Source: Acidimicrobiaceae bacterium (GTDB taxonomy: Bacteria; Actinomycetota; Acidimicrobiia; Acidimicrobiales; UBA8190). From it: a stretch of 64,000 bases of DNA. The stretch covers positions 1 to 64,000 of the forward strand of contig PLXQ01000077.1 of the NCBI GenBank assembly GCA_003151475.1, in the 5' to 3' direction. Below, piece after piece: positions 33,620-42,023 of this stretch. The translations under genes and the position numbers were made by a program. The notes beneath the pieces were generated by a model. That model was not told the origin of the DNA, did not search any database, and worked only from the letters and a program-made list of their open reading frames with translations. The number at the start of each line of letters is the position of its first letter. The stretch's first letter is position 1.

Positions 33620-34792
33620 CTACTCCGCCGACGACCAGACGTGGTCGACGGGGTCGCTGGCGGTCCCGGTGCCATCAGCGCGCGCCCGCAGTGCGGCGGC
33701 ATCCCATTTCTCTTCAATACGCCCGAAGCGCCAGATGGAGAGCGCCACCGCCCAGGTGACGACGAAGACACCGACGATGGCGAAGCCGGCGGTGTTGATG
33801 TTGAAGTTCTCGAAGAAGTGCCAGACGCTCCCGCCCCAGTTGAGCTCCGAGGGCAAGAGGCCCAGGAATTCGATGGTCCCGATGGCGAAGGCGACGAACA
33901 CCGAGAGCCCGGTGATCGTGATGTTGTAATAGATCTTCCGTATGGGTCGGGCGAAGGCCCAGCCGTAGGCGAAGTTCATGAAGCAGCCGTCGATGGTGTC
34001 GAGGATGCTCATCCCGGCGGCGAAGAGGATCGGCAATGCCAGGATGGCGTAGAAGGGAAGTCCGTTGGCCACGGCGTCACCCGAGAGCACGAGCAGTCCG
34101 ACTTCGGTGGCCGTATCGAAGCCGAGCCCGAAGAGCACGCCGATCGGATAGATCTTCCACGGAGTATCGATTCGCGCCGCCAGAGGGCCGAAGAAACGGT
34201 TCATCAGCCCCCGTTTGTTCAGCTGTTCCTCGAGTTCGTCGTCGTTGTAACGTCCCTGTCGGAGGTCCATGAAGACCTTTCCGATGGAGACAAGCACGAC
34301 GACGTTGAGCGCGGCGATGAGATAGAGGAACGTGCCCGAGATCGACGTCCCCACGATCCCGGTGATGTTGTGGAGTCCCGAGTGCCCGTTGCGGACCTGC
34401 TTGTCGAGGGACCGGATCCCGAAGTTCAGCAGCACCGACAGGGCGAAGACGACACTTGAGTGGCCGAGGGAGAAGAAGAACCCCACACTGAGCGGACGCT
34501 TCCCTTCGGACATCAGCTTCCGGGTGGTGTTGTCGATGGCGGCGATGTGATCGGCATCGAAGGCGTGCCGCATCCCCAAAGTGAGCGCCAGGATCCCCGT
34601 CCCGAGACCGAAGGTCTCCTTGCTCGACAACCGGTAGTGGTGGGGGATGGCGGCGCCGAGAAGGCCGAATCCGACGACGAAGAGACCGACGACGACGGCC
34701 GCCATGGCACCGACCCGGGCCCACTCCTTCGGGGTCAGCGCGTCTTGCACCCTCCGCAGACGTCCGCCCCTACTGGCGCCGGCTGTCCCCAT
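33620..34792 (-). CDS. Nickel/cobalt permease (NicT family)
   Basis: A 390-aa membrane transporter importing Ni2+ or Co2+. Signatures of NicT/HoxN permeases: RHAFDADHIAAIDNTTR (H-x4-DH in helix 2), FFSLGHSSVV, and LFGLGFDTATEVGLL. About eight membrane segments are seen; hydrophilic loops include VLLNFGIRSLDKQVRNGHSG. Divergent from a Fur-family regulator 67 nt away, suggesting metal-dependent control. Nickel would serve urease, hydrogenase or superoxide dismutase, cobalt the cobamides; none of these genes is in the window. Confidence 0.93.
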   Translation of the reverse strand: MGTAGASRGGRLRRVQDALTPKEWARVGAMAAVVVGLFVVGFGLLGAAIPHHYRLSSKETFGLGTGILALTLGMRHAFDADHIAAIDNTTRKLMSEGKRPLSVGFFFSLGHSSVVFALSVLLNFGIRSLDKQVRNGHSGLHNITGIVGTSISGTFLYLIAALNVVVLVSIGKVFMDLRQGRYNDDELEEQLNKRGLMNRFFGPLAARIDTPWKIYPIGVLFGLGFDTATEVGLLVLSGDAVANGLPFYAILALPILFAAGMSILDTIDGCFMNFAYGWAFARPIRKIYYNITITGLSVFVAFAIGTIEFLGLLPSELNWGGSVWHFFENFNINTAGFAIVGVFVVTWAVALSIWRFGRIEEKWDAAALRARADGTGTASDPVDHVWSSAE

Positions 34793-34822
34793 GGCCCGTC
34801 AGCCTCACAGAAATGCGAGCTG

Positions 34823-34853
34823 GCTGCAACAAGCAGCTGGAGGCAGTTATCCT
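34823..34853 (+). promoter_or_regulatory. Candidate operator and leaderless -10 of the Fur-family gene
   Basis: TATCCT (34848-34853) lies six bases before GTG 34860 and fits a leaderless -10. The inverted repeat GCTGC-AACAA-GCAGC (34823-34837) covers the expected -35 position and lies 31 nt from the permease start, so it could be the metalloregulator's binding site for both genes. It contains TGCAA, part of Nur-type boxes, but the match is partial. Confidence 0.4.
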
Positions 34854-34859
34854 GTCCCT

Positions 34860-35345
34860 GTGCCACGAATCGAGGAGCTGGCGGCGACCGGATCGGCGCC
34901 GGGCCAGGCCGAGCCCGACTCGGTCGAGAGTGTCCTTCGGCTGCTGCGGTCCCAGGGGGGCCGGATCACCACCTCGCGGCGCCTGCTGCTGCGCTGCCTC
35001 TTCGAAGGCGGCGCCCACAGGACGGCCGAAGAGCTGGCGGCCGAGGTCCAGTCCTCGGCCCCCGACGTCCACCTCTCCACCATCTACCGCAATCTCGACG
35101 AGCTCGAGCGGCTCGGGGTGGTGGTCCACGCCCACCTCGGCCACGGGCCGGCCACCTACCACCTGGCCACCGAAACCCACGGCCATCTCGTCTGCCAATC
35201 CTGCGGGGCCATGCTCGAGGCCCCGCAGGATCTCTTCGGTGCCTTGGCCCTCGCCGCGGAGCGCGACTACGGCTTCACCATCGATCCCCGCCACTTCGCT
35301 GTCATCGGCCACTGCGCCGCCTGCGTCGCGCCCACCCGCCACTGA
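34860..35345 (+). CDS. Fur-family metalloregulator (Nur- or Zur-like)
   Basis: A 161-aa winged-helix metal-sensing repressor. N-terminal DNA-binding part: VESVLRLLRSQGGRITTSRR, HRTAEELAAEVQ, VHLSTIYRNLDELERLGVV. The C-terminal half holds the structural zinc pair of CxxC motifs (HLVCQSCG and GHCAACV) and regulatory His residues in VVHAHLGHGPATYHLATETHGH. Its position head-to-head with a nickel/cobalt permease argues for a nickel sensor (Nur-like); a zinc or iron sensor remains possible. Start GTG 34860 is supported by a -10 box six bases upstream and by the absence of a ribosome site. It converges on an SDR gene with only 4 nt between. Confidence 0.88.
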   Translation: MPRIEELAATGSAPGQAEPDSVESVLRLLRSQGGRITTSRRLLLRCLFEGGAHRTAEELAAEVQSSAPDVHLSTIYRNLDELERLGVVVHAHLGHGPATYHLATETHGHLVCQSCGAMLEAPQDLFGALALAAERDYGFTIDPRHFAVIGHCAACVAPTRH

Positions 35346-35349
35346 CGAG

Positions 35350-36153
35350 TCAGTTCCGCCGCCGCCATCCCCCGGCCGCATGCGTGCCGCCGTCGACGTG
35401 CAGTGTCGTCCCCGTGATGAAGCGCGCCGCGTCACTGGCCAGGAACACCGTCGCCCAGGCGGCGTCGTCGGGACTGCCGAAGAAGCCGAGGGGCGGCATG
35501 TGCACGGGATCGAACGGCATCTCATGGACCAGGAACTGCTCACGCGTCTCGCGTTCTCCGGCGCTCGACAGCGCATCGGGGGCGATGGCGTTCACCCGGA
35601 TGCCCGACTCGGCCAACTCCAGAGCCAGGGACTTGGTCAGATTCTCGACGGCCGCCTTCATGGCCGCGTAAATGGCGAAACCGGGAGCGGCCTGGTGCGC
35701 CTCGACAGACGTCACGTTGATGATGGCCCCGCCGTGGGGCATATGGGGCACGACCAGACGCACCAGGCGGGTCACCTGGCTGAAGTTCTCGGCCACCAGT
35801 CGCTCCTCGGCACTCTCCGAGGTCCCGAGCAAGGGGGCGGCGAAGGTCCCGCCGGCGTTGTTCACGAGGATGTCGACCCGGCCGCACGCGGCGGCCACCT
35901 CGTCGACGAAGCCCGCCACCGCCTCGCCGTCGCGGACATCGAGCACCCGGCGCAGCGTCCTCGGCGTGCCGTCCTCGTGGCTGACGGTGTCTTCGTAACC
36001 ATGGAATGTCTCGGTCTCGAGCCGGTCGCACAGTGCCACCGTCGCCCCGCATAGGGCGAAGGCCCGGGCCGTGGCATCACCGATGCCCCGTGCGGCGCCG
36101 GTGATGATGGCCACCCGCCCGTCGAGCCGTAGCGGTTCGTCCTCGGTCGTCAC
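35350..36153 (-). CDS. Short-chain dehydrogenase/reductase
   Basis: A 267-aa classical SDR using NAD(P)H. Motifs: TGAARGIGDATARAF (cofactor), CDRLE, DVRDGE, NNAGG, catalytic Ser in INVTSVEAHQ, and Tyr/Lys in YAAMKAAVENLTKSL; C-terminus FITGTTLHVDGGTHAAGGW. The active site is complete, in contrast to the related SDR at 32753-33589. GTG 36153 has GGGAGAGAAT upstream. Substrate not deducible; neighbours suggest a shared catabolic route with the cupin-SDR-SDR operon that starts divergently 180 nt away. Confidence 0.92.
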   Translation of the reverse strand: MTTEDEPLRLDGRVAIITGAARGIGDATARAFALCGATVALCDRLETETFHGYEDTVSHEDGTPRTLRRVLDVRDGEAVAGFVDEVAAACGRVDILVNNAGGTFAAPLLGTSESAEERLVAENFSQVTRLVRLVVPHMPHGGAIINVTSVEAHQAAPGFAIYAAMKAAVENLTKSLALELAESGIRVNAIAPDALSSAGERETREQFLVHEMPFDPVHMPPLGFFGSPDDAAWATVFLASDAARFITGTTLHVDGGTHAAGGWRRRN

Positions 36154-36333
36154 ATTCTCTCCCTACTGCACCACCTCGGGCTGCACCGCCTCGGGCTGCG
36201 CCGCCTCGGGCCGATGACGCCCCGCCGGGATCACGTGTGACTGGACAGATGCCGACCGAGTGGTGATGCTCGCGACATTCTACGGCGAACGGGAACCGGG
36301 GACCGGCGATCGTAGGCCCAACGGGGAGGTGAC

Positions 36334-36894
36334 ATGGTCGACGACACCGAGCACCGCGCGTCCGCTGTGCAACCGACCTTCCGTCATGTCGACGACCCGG
36401 CGATGGCTTGGCAACAGGTGAAGGTCGTCCGCAACGCCGACGGCTCGACGTCGTCGGTATGGGAGAAATGGCTGGCGTTCTCGCCTGATCCACAGTACCT
36501 CTCGCTTTACGCCAAATGGGATCCCGGCGTCGTCGTCCGTCGCCACGGTCACTACAGTCCCCATGTCCTTTTCGTCATCGACGGTGACATGTGGTGTGCC
36601 GACCGGCACTGCCCGGCCGGCACCCACATCGAACTTCCGTTGGGCGCCGCCTTCGGCCCGTTCGTGGCCGGACCCGAGGGCACTCTTCTCTTCGAGGTGA
36701 TGATGGGCGATCCCCGGTCATGGGGTGACGACCCCGCCGCCTTCGCACGCGCCCTCGACGCCCGCGGCGCCGTGGCTCTCCCCGATCCCGAGATCGAGTT
36801 GCCGGCCTGGCTCAAGGACCTCCGGTCGCGCTGGGTTCTCGACGGTGAGACGAGCGATCTGCCTCCCCTGTCCCCGCCGGCAACCCCCGGGTGA
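36334..36894 (+). CDS. Cupin-domain protein
   Basis: A 186-aa protein with a single cupin barrel: metal-binding candidates in RRHGHYSPHVLFVIDGDMWC (HxH plus downstream Glu/His) and the second motif in GTHIELPLGAAFGPF. Such proteins act as dioxygenases, isomerases or binding proteins. The site GGGAGGTGAC precedes ATG 36334. The stop overlaps the next gene start (GTGA), so the cupin and two SDR-type proteins are co-translated. A sensor or isomerase role within the same pathway is inference. Confidence 0.8.
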   Translation: MVDDTEHRASAVQPTFRHVDDPAMAWQQVKVVRNADGSTSSVWEKWLAFSPDPQYLSLYAKWDPGVVVRRHGHYSPHVLFVIDGDMWCADRHCPAGTHIELPLGAAFGPFVAGPEGTLLFEVMMGDPRSWGDDPAAFARALDARGAVALPDPEIELPAWLKDLRSRWVLDGETSDLPPLSPPATPG

Positions 36895-37616
36895 TCGTCG
36901 TCCTGGGTGAGGGCGCGGCCGACGATCCGGCGCCTGCCCTCGCCGTCGGTCTCCGGCGCCTGGGCGAGCCGGTGGTCCTCGGCGCGCCCGATACCGGCGC
37001 GCCCGATACCGGCGCGCCCCGGGCCGATGGCTTGATCACCGTGCCCTGCGCCATGGCGTCGGCCGACGAGGTGGCGCAGGCTCTGGCCCGGGCGCAAGAG
37101 GCGGCCGGTCCCATTCATGCGGTCGTCCTGGTGTCGGCCGGCGCGGTCGCCACGGTGAAAGGAGAGTTGACGGCTCTGGAGGCGGCGGAGTGGTCAGAAC
37201 GGGTGGAGAAGCCTCTGCGGCGGACCCTGGCCTGCCTCCAGGGTTCGCACCGACACCTGCGTGTCCATGGTGGAAGCCTTCTGATCCTGCTCCCCACGCT
37301 GTCTCTCGTCGGCTCGGCCGGCTTCGCTCCGTGGGCGGCGGTGGCCGAAGCGCAGAGGGCCCTGGCCAAATCGGCCGCCCGCGCCTGGGGACCCGAGCGC
37401 GTCACCGTGAACTGTGTCGCGGTGTCGGGCGAGCTTCTCACCTCCAACGGCGCCATCAGCCCGGACCGTCCTGGCCTTCCTCCACTGTCGCTTGCGACTC
37501 GCCCGGACATGGAAACCGATGTTGCTGCGGTGGTGGCCTCGCTCGTGACCAGGGCCTGGGCTGGCGTGACCGGCGCCACGGTGGCGGTCGACGGCGGCGT
37601 CTGGATGACCCCATGA
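36891..37616 (+). CDS. Degenerate SDR-fold protein, probably non-catalytic
   Basis: A 241-aa protein whose C-terminal half matches SDRs (AWGPERVTVNCVAVSGELL, TGATVAVDGGVW) but which lacks the TGxxxGxG cofactor motif (the N-terminus reads VLGEGAADDPAPALAVG) and the active-site Tyr-x3-Lys (the equivalent segment reads APWAAVAEAQRALAKS). It also carries a short internal repeat, GAPDTGAPDTGAP, near residue 32. It overlaps the cupin stop and the next SDR start by 4 nt each. It may be an inactive partner subunit of the downstream SDR, as in heterotetrameric SDR pairs. Confidence 0.8.
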   Translation: MIVVLGEGAADDPAPALAVGLRRLGEPVVLGAPDTGAPDTGAPRADGLITVPCAMASADEVAQALARAQEAAGPIHAVVLVSAGAVATVKGELTALEAAEWSERVEKPLRRTLACLQGSHRHLRVHGGSLLILLPTLSLVGSAGFAPWAAVAEAQRALAKSAARAWGPERVTVNCVAVSGELLTSNGAISPDRPGLPPLSLATRPDMETDVAAVVASLVTRAWAGVTGATVAVDGGVWMTP

Positions 37617-38377
37617 CCGGCGGACTCGACGGACGGGTGGTCCTCGTCACCGGGGGCGGAGCGGGTATCGGGCGTGCGCTGTGTCTCGCCTGTGCCGATG
37701 CCGGGGCCCATGTCGTGGTGAGCAGCCCCGGCGACAACGGCCTCGACACAACGGCACTGGTGACCGCACGCGGTGGAAGTGCGCTGTTCGTGCGGACCGA
37801 CGTCACCGTGGCGGCCGACGTGGAGGCGGCGGTGGACGGCGCCGTACAGAGTTTCGGTTGTCTCGACGCCGTGGTGCACAACGCCACCAGCCGGCTCTCG
37901 AGCGTGGCGGAGCCGATCGACGACATCGGCGACGACGCCTGGTCGGATCATCTGGCGGTGTCGTTGCGCGGCGCCTATCACTGCGCGCGCGCCGCACAAC
38001 CGCAGCTCCGGGCCCGGGGCGGCAGCTTCCTGCTGATGACATCACCGGCCGCCCTCGAGGGCAGCGTCGCCCTTCCCGCCTACGGTGCGGTCAAAGGCGC
38101 GCTGCGGGGATTGGCCAAGAGCCTGGCCGTCGAATGGGGGCCGCTCGGTATCACCGTCAACTGCCTGTCCCCACTGGCCCAGACACCGGCGCTCGATAAC
38201 GCCTACCGGGAGAATCCGGCCCTCGAACCCCGTCTCCGCCAGGTCGTCCCCCTGGGCCGGGTGGGGGACCCCGAGCGCGACATCGCGCCCGTCGTCGTCT
38301 TTCTGCTGGGCGCCGGGGCCCGCTACATCACGGGCCAGACGATCGTGGTGGACGGCGGCCGGTTCACGGGACTCTGA
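37613..38377 (+). CDS. Short-chain dehydrogenase/reductase
   Basis: A 254-aa SDR with an intact active site: TGGGAGIGRALCLAC (cofactor), TDVTVAADV, HNAT in place of NNAG, Ser in LLMTSPAALEG, and YGAVKGALRGLAKSL (Tyr and Lys). C-terminal YITGQTIVVDGGRFTG. ATG 37613 overlaps the previous stop (ATGA), which ties it to the degenerate SDR-fold protein and the cupin. A likely heteromeric pairing with the degenerate neighbour is inference. Confidence 0.9.
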   Translation: MTGGLDGRVVLVTGGGAGIGRALCLACADAGAHVVVSSPGDNGLDTTALVTARGGSALFVRTDVTVAADVEAAVDGAVQSFGCLDAVVHNATSRLSSVAEPIDDIGDDAWSDHLAVSLRGAYHCARAAQPQLRARGGSFLLMTSPAALEGSVALPAYGAVKGALRGLAKSLAVEWGPLGITVNCLSPLAQTPALDNAYRENPALEPRLRQVVPLGRVGDPERDIAPVVVFLLGAGARYITGQTIVVDGGRFTGL

Positions 38378-38421
38378 CCGTTCCTCCCGTCTCCCCCCGC
38401 CCGCCGTGCCACAGTGGGCCC

Positions 38422-39402
38422 GTGGCCGACGCAGCGCCCTTGGCGGCAGGATCGATCTCTCTGCGTCTCTACCCGCACACCGGCCTCGATGCCGACGCCG
38501 TGGTGGAGGAGCTCCGACTCCAGGCCCGGTTGGCGGCCGAAGCCGGTTTCGACGGCGTGATGACCAGTGAGCACCACGGTGGTTTCGCCGGCTACATGCC
38601 CAATCCCTTGCAGGCGGCGGGCTGGCTTCTCGAGGCCATGCCCCGGGGCTGGGCGGCGCCATGCCCGCTCCTGCTCACCTTGCGCCCTCCGGCACTGGTG
38701 GCCGAGGAGGTGGCCTGGTTGGCGGCGCGTTACCCGGGACGCGTGGGCCTCGGGATGGCGGCCGGTTCGCTGGTGGACGATTTCGAGATCATGGGCCTGA
38801 CCAAGGAGAACCTCACCAGGCGTTTCGCCGACGGGCTCGCCCTGGTGGCGGGCGCTCTGGGGGGCGCTGATCCGGGTCGGTTGGCTTCTGATCCGGCCAT
38901 CGAACGCTGTCGTGCCCATCCGGTGCCGCTGGCCAGCGCGGCGATGAGCGCGGCGGCGGTGCGCCGGGCCGCTCATCACAAGATGGGAATCGTCTTCGAT
39001 TCAATGTCGGCGCCCGAGCGCATCGCACTCCTGACCGATGCCTACCGTCAGGCCGGTGGCGACCGGGCGTCGATCGTGATCCGGCGCGCCTGGGTGGGAA
39101 CACCGCCGTCGCTCGAGATGGCGAAGCAGGTGGATGTCTACCGGGGCTACGCCCACCCCGGCGCCCAGGCGCACTGGAGGGCGGACGAGCTCATCGCCTG
39201 CGACGACGCCCGGGCTGTGGCCGACGGGCTTCTCGACGTCATGGTGCGAGCCGGGGCCGACGCCTGCAACATCCGGGTCCATGCCCCGGGCATCAGCCCC
39301 GATCAGGTGCGCGCCCAGATCGTGGCTCTGACCGAAGTGGTCGCCCGTCTGCGGGTCCTGCTCGATCAGGCCAGGCAGCGCAACGGTCGTCCGCCGTTGT
39401 AG
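38422..39402 (+). CDS. Luciferase-like flavin/F420 oxidoreductase
   Basis: A 326-aa TIM-barrel enzyme of the LLM class: ISLRLYPHTGLDADAVVEEL, AGFDGVMTSEHHGGFAGYMP, YPGRVGLGMAAGS and late RFADGLALVAGALGG. These enzymes use FMN or deazaflavin F420 for oxidation or hydride transfer. It lies 44 nt after the SDR gene and reads in the same direction, so it may belong to that operon; a CACAGT box six bases before GTG 38422 could give an extra leaderless start. Its 3' end overlaps the convergent metallo-hydrolase gene by 37 nt. Confidence 0.88.
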   Translation: MADAAPLAAGSISLRLYPHTGLDADAVVEELRLQARLAAEAGFDGVMTSEHHGGFAGYMPNPLQAAGWLLEAMPRGWAAPCPLLLTLRPPALVAEEVAWLAARYPGRVGLGMAAGSLVDDFEIMGLTKENLTRRFADGLALVAGALGGADPGRLASDPAIERCRAHPVPLASAAMSAAAVRRAAHHKMGIVFDSMSAPERIALLTDAYRQAGGDRASIVIRRAWVGTPPSLEMAKQVDVYRGYAHPGAQAHWRADELIACDDARAVADGLLDVMVRAGADACNIRVHAPGISPDQVRAQIVALTEVVARLRVLLDQARQRNGRPPL

Positions 39403-40313
39403 GCGACCATGTCGATGAAGGCGCCGGGCACGTCGATGTGGTCACCGGGACGCGCTCCGGCGCACTCGGCGTAGGCGCGATGCAGGTTGCCGACGATCCG
39501 CTCCGGATCGGTGAGGGCGGCGTAGGCGCCGAGATCGATCTGCCGCGCCGCCTCCAACGGGGAAATCCCGGCGGCCCACGTCTCGGCGGCCGATTCCTGC
39601 ACGAAGCGGATATACCGGCCCACGGTGTCGATGATTTCAGGCCCACAGGGGGGACCGTGGCCGGGGACGACCACCGCGGCGTCGAACTCCTCGAGGCGGT
39701 CGAGGACGATCAGGGCTCCGGCCACCGACCCCATGAGGACGAAGGGTGTCCCCCCGTTGAAGACGAGGTCACCGCTGAACAGGACCTTGCGCTCGGGGAT
39801 CCAGGCCACCACGTCGTTGGTGGTGTGGGCGGCCGTGCCGAAATGGTGCAGCTCGACCAGGAGGTCGTCGACATAGACGTTCAGGTGCCGCTCGAAGGTG
39901 ATGAACGGAGCGGCCACCTCGAGCGCCCCCCAGTCGACCGGATCGAAGATCCCGTCGGGACGCATGATGCCCGTGGCGCGCACGGCGTCACGGCAGAGCT
40001 CGTGACCGATGATCGCCGCGTACGGCAGAAGGCAGTTGCCGTTGGTGTGGTCCCCGTGGTGATGCGTGTTCACCACCGTCCGGCGGCCGGGTCCGGCTAC
40101 GGTGTCGACGGCCTCGAGAAAGGCCCGGGTGCGCGCCTCGGTGGCGCAGGTGTCGATGCACAGCACCCCCGATTCCCCGACGACGAAGCCGGTGTTGTTG
40201 ATCCACCATGTCCCGTCGGGTTGGACGTAGGCATAGACACCGTCCGCCACTTCGTCGACGTGGGGCGGGGCCAGAGCATGGCCGTGGGAGTCGTCGTGAT
40301 GCGCGCTCGTCAT
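39366..40313 (-). CDS. Metallo-beta-lactamase-fold hydrolase
   Basis: A 315-aa MBL-fold enzyme with the dinuclear metal motif VVNTHHHGDHTNGNCLLP (HxHxDH) near residue 85, TNDVVAWIPERKVLFSGDLV (Asp ligand) and a later His in VVPGHGPPCG. The ADGVYAYVQPDGTWWINNTG start is typical of broad MBL hydrolases (lactonases, thioesterases, glyoxalase II-like). Start ATG 40313; TACAAC about seven bases upstream may be a -10. The last 37 nt overlap the convergent LLM gene, giving antisense 3' ends. Substrate unknown. Confidence 0.9.
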   Translation of the reverse strand: MTSAHHDDSHGHALAPPHVDEVADGVYAYVQPDGTWWINNTGFVVGESGVLCIDTCATEARTRAFLEAVDTVAGPGRRTVVNTHHHGDHTNGNCLLPYAAIIGHELCRDAVRATGIMRPDGIFDPVDWGALEVAAPFITFERHLNVYVDDLLVELHHFGTAAHTTNDVVAWIPERKVLFSGDLVFNGGTPFVLMGSVAGALIVLDRLEEFDAAVVVPGHGPPCGPEIIDTVGRYIRFVQESAAETWAAGISPLEAARQIDLGAYAALTDPERIVGNLHRAYAECAGARPGDHIDVPGAFIDMVAYNGGRPLRCLA

Positions 40314-40363
40314 GGAGGTGTTGTATCACCGTCCGTGCTGGGAGTTCTCGCCCGTGACCTCTG

Positions 40364-41080
40364 TCAGCCGATCAGGATGATGCGCGATCCATCGCTCGCC
40401 TCGTGACCGTGCTCGGCGATGACAAAGCCGTGTCCGGAGGCGACCCGGTAGGCGGCAACGGCGGCGGCCAGCGCGTCGACACCGTCAAGGCCCCACATCT
40501 CGATGAAGGACGTCCGTTCCACCAGCGGTTGGAGCAGACCGACTCTCTGGCTGATCCCGAGCGCCGTCCCCCGTGGTTTGAGCCTGACCGACGGCCGGGC
40601 CTGGCTGGCCAGCCGGGTGAACGAGCCCGAGGGGTAGGTCTCGAAGAATTCTACCGATCCATAGTGCGAGCGCAGCCGGTCCCAGAGCTTGAACCCGGCC
40701 TTCATCCATGCCAGCCGGGCCGGGAACGGAGATCCGGCCGACGGGGTCAACATGCTCACCGGCCCGCCCGCCATGCGCTCATGACGGCCGTGATGAGTGG
40801 CGGCCAGGGCCACTTCGGCGCAGCGCGCCGGACGGACCCCGGGAAGCGGGCAACCGGCCGTCTGTCGATCGGGCGCGTCGATGCCGACGTGCGAGACACC
40901 GGCGCACAGTTCTTCCAACCGGTCGAGTCCCGAGTCTCCGATGGCCAGATGGACGCGCTCGACACGGGGTCGGCCGTCGCCCGTGCCGCTCAGAAACACG
41001 GCGTGCACGGCTTTCGTCCCGAAGTCGATCCCCCCGACACTGATGATCCGGTCGTCGGACTGCGGGGCAGTGGCTGTCAC
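40364..41080 (-). CDS. DUF429-type predicted nuclease/RNase H-like protein
   Basis: A 238-aa protein resembling DUF429 (RNase H-like fold): SVGGIDFGTKAVHAVFL with the first Asp, VGIDAPDRQTAGCPLPGVRP with a second acidic site and the SxxRxC-like ARCAEVALAATHHGR, then SVEFFETYPSGSFTRLAS and GLDGVDALAAAVAAYR with a final Asp. Biochemical role not established for the family as far as I know. Start GTG 41080 is supported by a -10 box (TACGCT, minus) seven bases upstream; the frame is open far upstream but composition there is shadow-like. Confidence 0.75.
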   Translation of the reverse strand: MTATAPQSDDRIISVGGIDFGTKAVHAVFLSGTGDGRPRVERVHLAIGDSGLDRLEELCAGVSHVGIDAPDRQTAGCPLPGVRPARCAEVALAATHHGRHERMAGGPVSMLTPSAGSPFPARLAWMKAGFKLWDRLRSHYGSVEFFETYPSGSFTRLASQARPSVRLKPRGTALGISQRVGLLQPLVERTSFIEMWGLDGVDALAAAVAAYRVASGHGFVIAEHGHEASDGSRIILIG

Positions 41081-41087
41081 CGCCGCC

Positions 41088-41093
41088 AGCGTA
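41088..41093 (-). promoter_or_regulatory. Leaderless -10 box of the DUF429 gene
   Basis: TACGCT on the minus strand, seven bases before GTG 41080, with no ribosome site between. Confidence 0.45.
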
Positions 41094-41112
41094 GAGGCGG
41101 AAAACCCCGGCC

Positions 41113-42012
41113 TCAGCCCGGCGACGACGGCGACCAGGGGTGACAGTGACCGCAACAACCGGGATCGACACCGATGTCCATCCGGCACCAGTCCACCAGG
41201 GACTCGAGGTCCGCGGCGCAGACCTTGCGGTAGTGGCCGGTCCGTGTCCGTCCCGGGCGGGCCGGCCCACCGATGCAGGAGCACGTCGCCCGGTGCAACA
41301 TCAGCGAGTTCGGTGACAGCGTCCGGTCGGCATTCACGACGAAGCCGCCGGAGTGGCTCGACACCCAGGCCAGGTAGCCGGCGTCGTCGTCCAGGAACGA
41401 GCGGACCGGCCCCGGGGTCGTGACGAAGACACACCGGGGTTCGGCGGCGTCCGCCGGCGGTGCAGTCGGCACGGCCCGGGCGGCCACCAGGTTCCGCAGG
41501 CTCTCGAGTAGGGCCCACACGTACTGGGCGCCGCGCCCGTTGGGTTCCTCCCCGAAGTGGTGCCAGCGCCTCTGCTCGTAGAAGAGGCAGGCCCGCACCT
41601 CGTCGATGGAATCGGGAAGCGCGTGGGCCCGCGTCCAATTCCGGATGGACCGGGTGGCCAGCTCCGAGACGTCGTCCCAGTAGGCGTACCCGTCGTAGGA
41701 CAGACAGAAAGAGGCCACGGCGTCCCAGGTGCCTGTGTGGTCGGGGATGCCGTGCACCCTGAGTTGCCCGTTGGGCACGGCACAGGGTGCGAAAGCCCCG
41801 GCGGGAGCGCGGCTCGGGTCCCTCCAGCGCAGAACCGGATCCGGTCGCGTCGGTGTCCGACCGGCGCCCACGTCGGGATCGGAGGGGGGACGGGCAACAG
41901 CGGCGCGCGCCCGTTGGCGGCTGCGCGCCCCGGGCACGCGTGTGGCCAGACGGCGCAGAGGGCCCTTGGCGCCGGAGCGTTGATTGTCGAAAGCCATTCC
42001 CGGTACGTGCAT
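41113..42012 (-). CDS. Hypothetical Cys-rich-tailed protein
   Basis: A 299-aa protein. The middle (LRVHGIPDHTGTWDAVASFC, YWDDVSELATRSIRNWTR) is unrecognised. The C-terminal ~90 residues form a domain I have seen at the ends of other actinobacterial proteins: GYLAWVSSHSGGFVVNADRT, LHRATCSCIGG, YRKVCAADLESLVDWC and CCGHC; the conserved Cys/His suggest metal binding. The first ~65 residues are Arg-rich and may be untranslated; ATG 41997 is an alternative start. No function proposed. Confidence 0.65.
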   Translation of the reverse strand: MHVPGMAFDNQRSGAKGPLRRLATRVPGARSRQRARAAVARPPSDPDVGAGRTPTRPDPVLRWRDPSRAPAGAFAPCAVPNGQLRVHGIPDHTGTWDAVASFCLSYDGYAYWDDVSELATRSIRNWTRAHALPDSIDEVRACLFYEQRRWHHFGEEPNGRGAQYVWALLESLRNLVAARAVPTAPPADAAEPRCVFVTTPGPVRSFLDDDAGYLAWVSSHSGGFVVNADRTLSPNSLMLHRATCSCIGGPARPGRTRTGHYRKVCAADLESLVDWCRMDIGVDPGCCGHCHPWSPSSPG

Positions 42013-42023
42013 GGCGCGACCGC

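Noticed and set aside
36985-37020. Repeat GGCGCGCCCGATACC in two copies as an operator
   Set aside because: It lies within the coding region of the degenerate SDR-fold protein and encodes the GAPDTGAPDT repeat.
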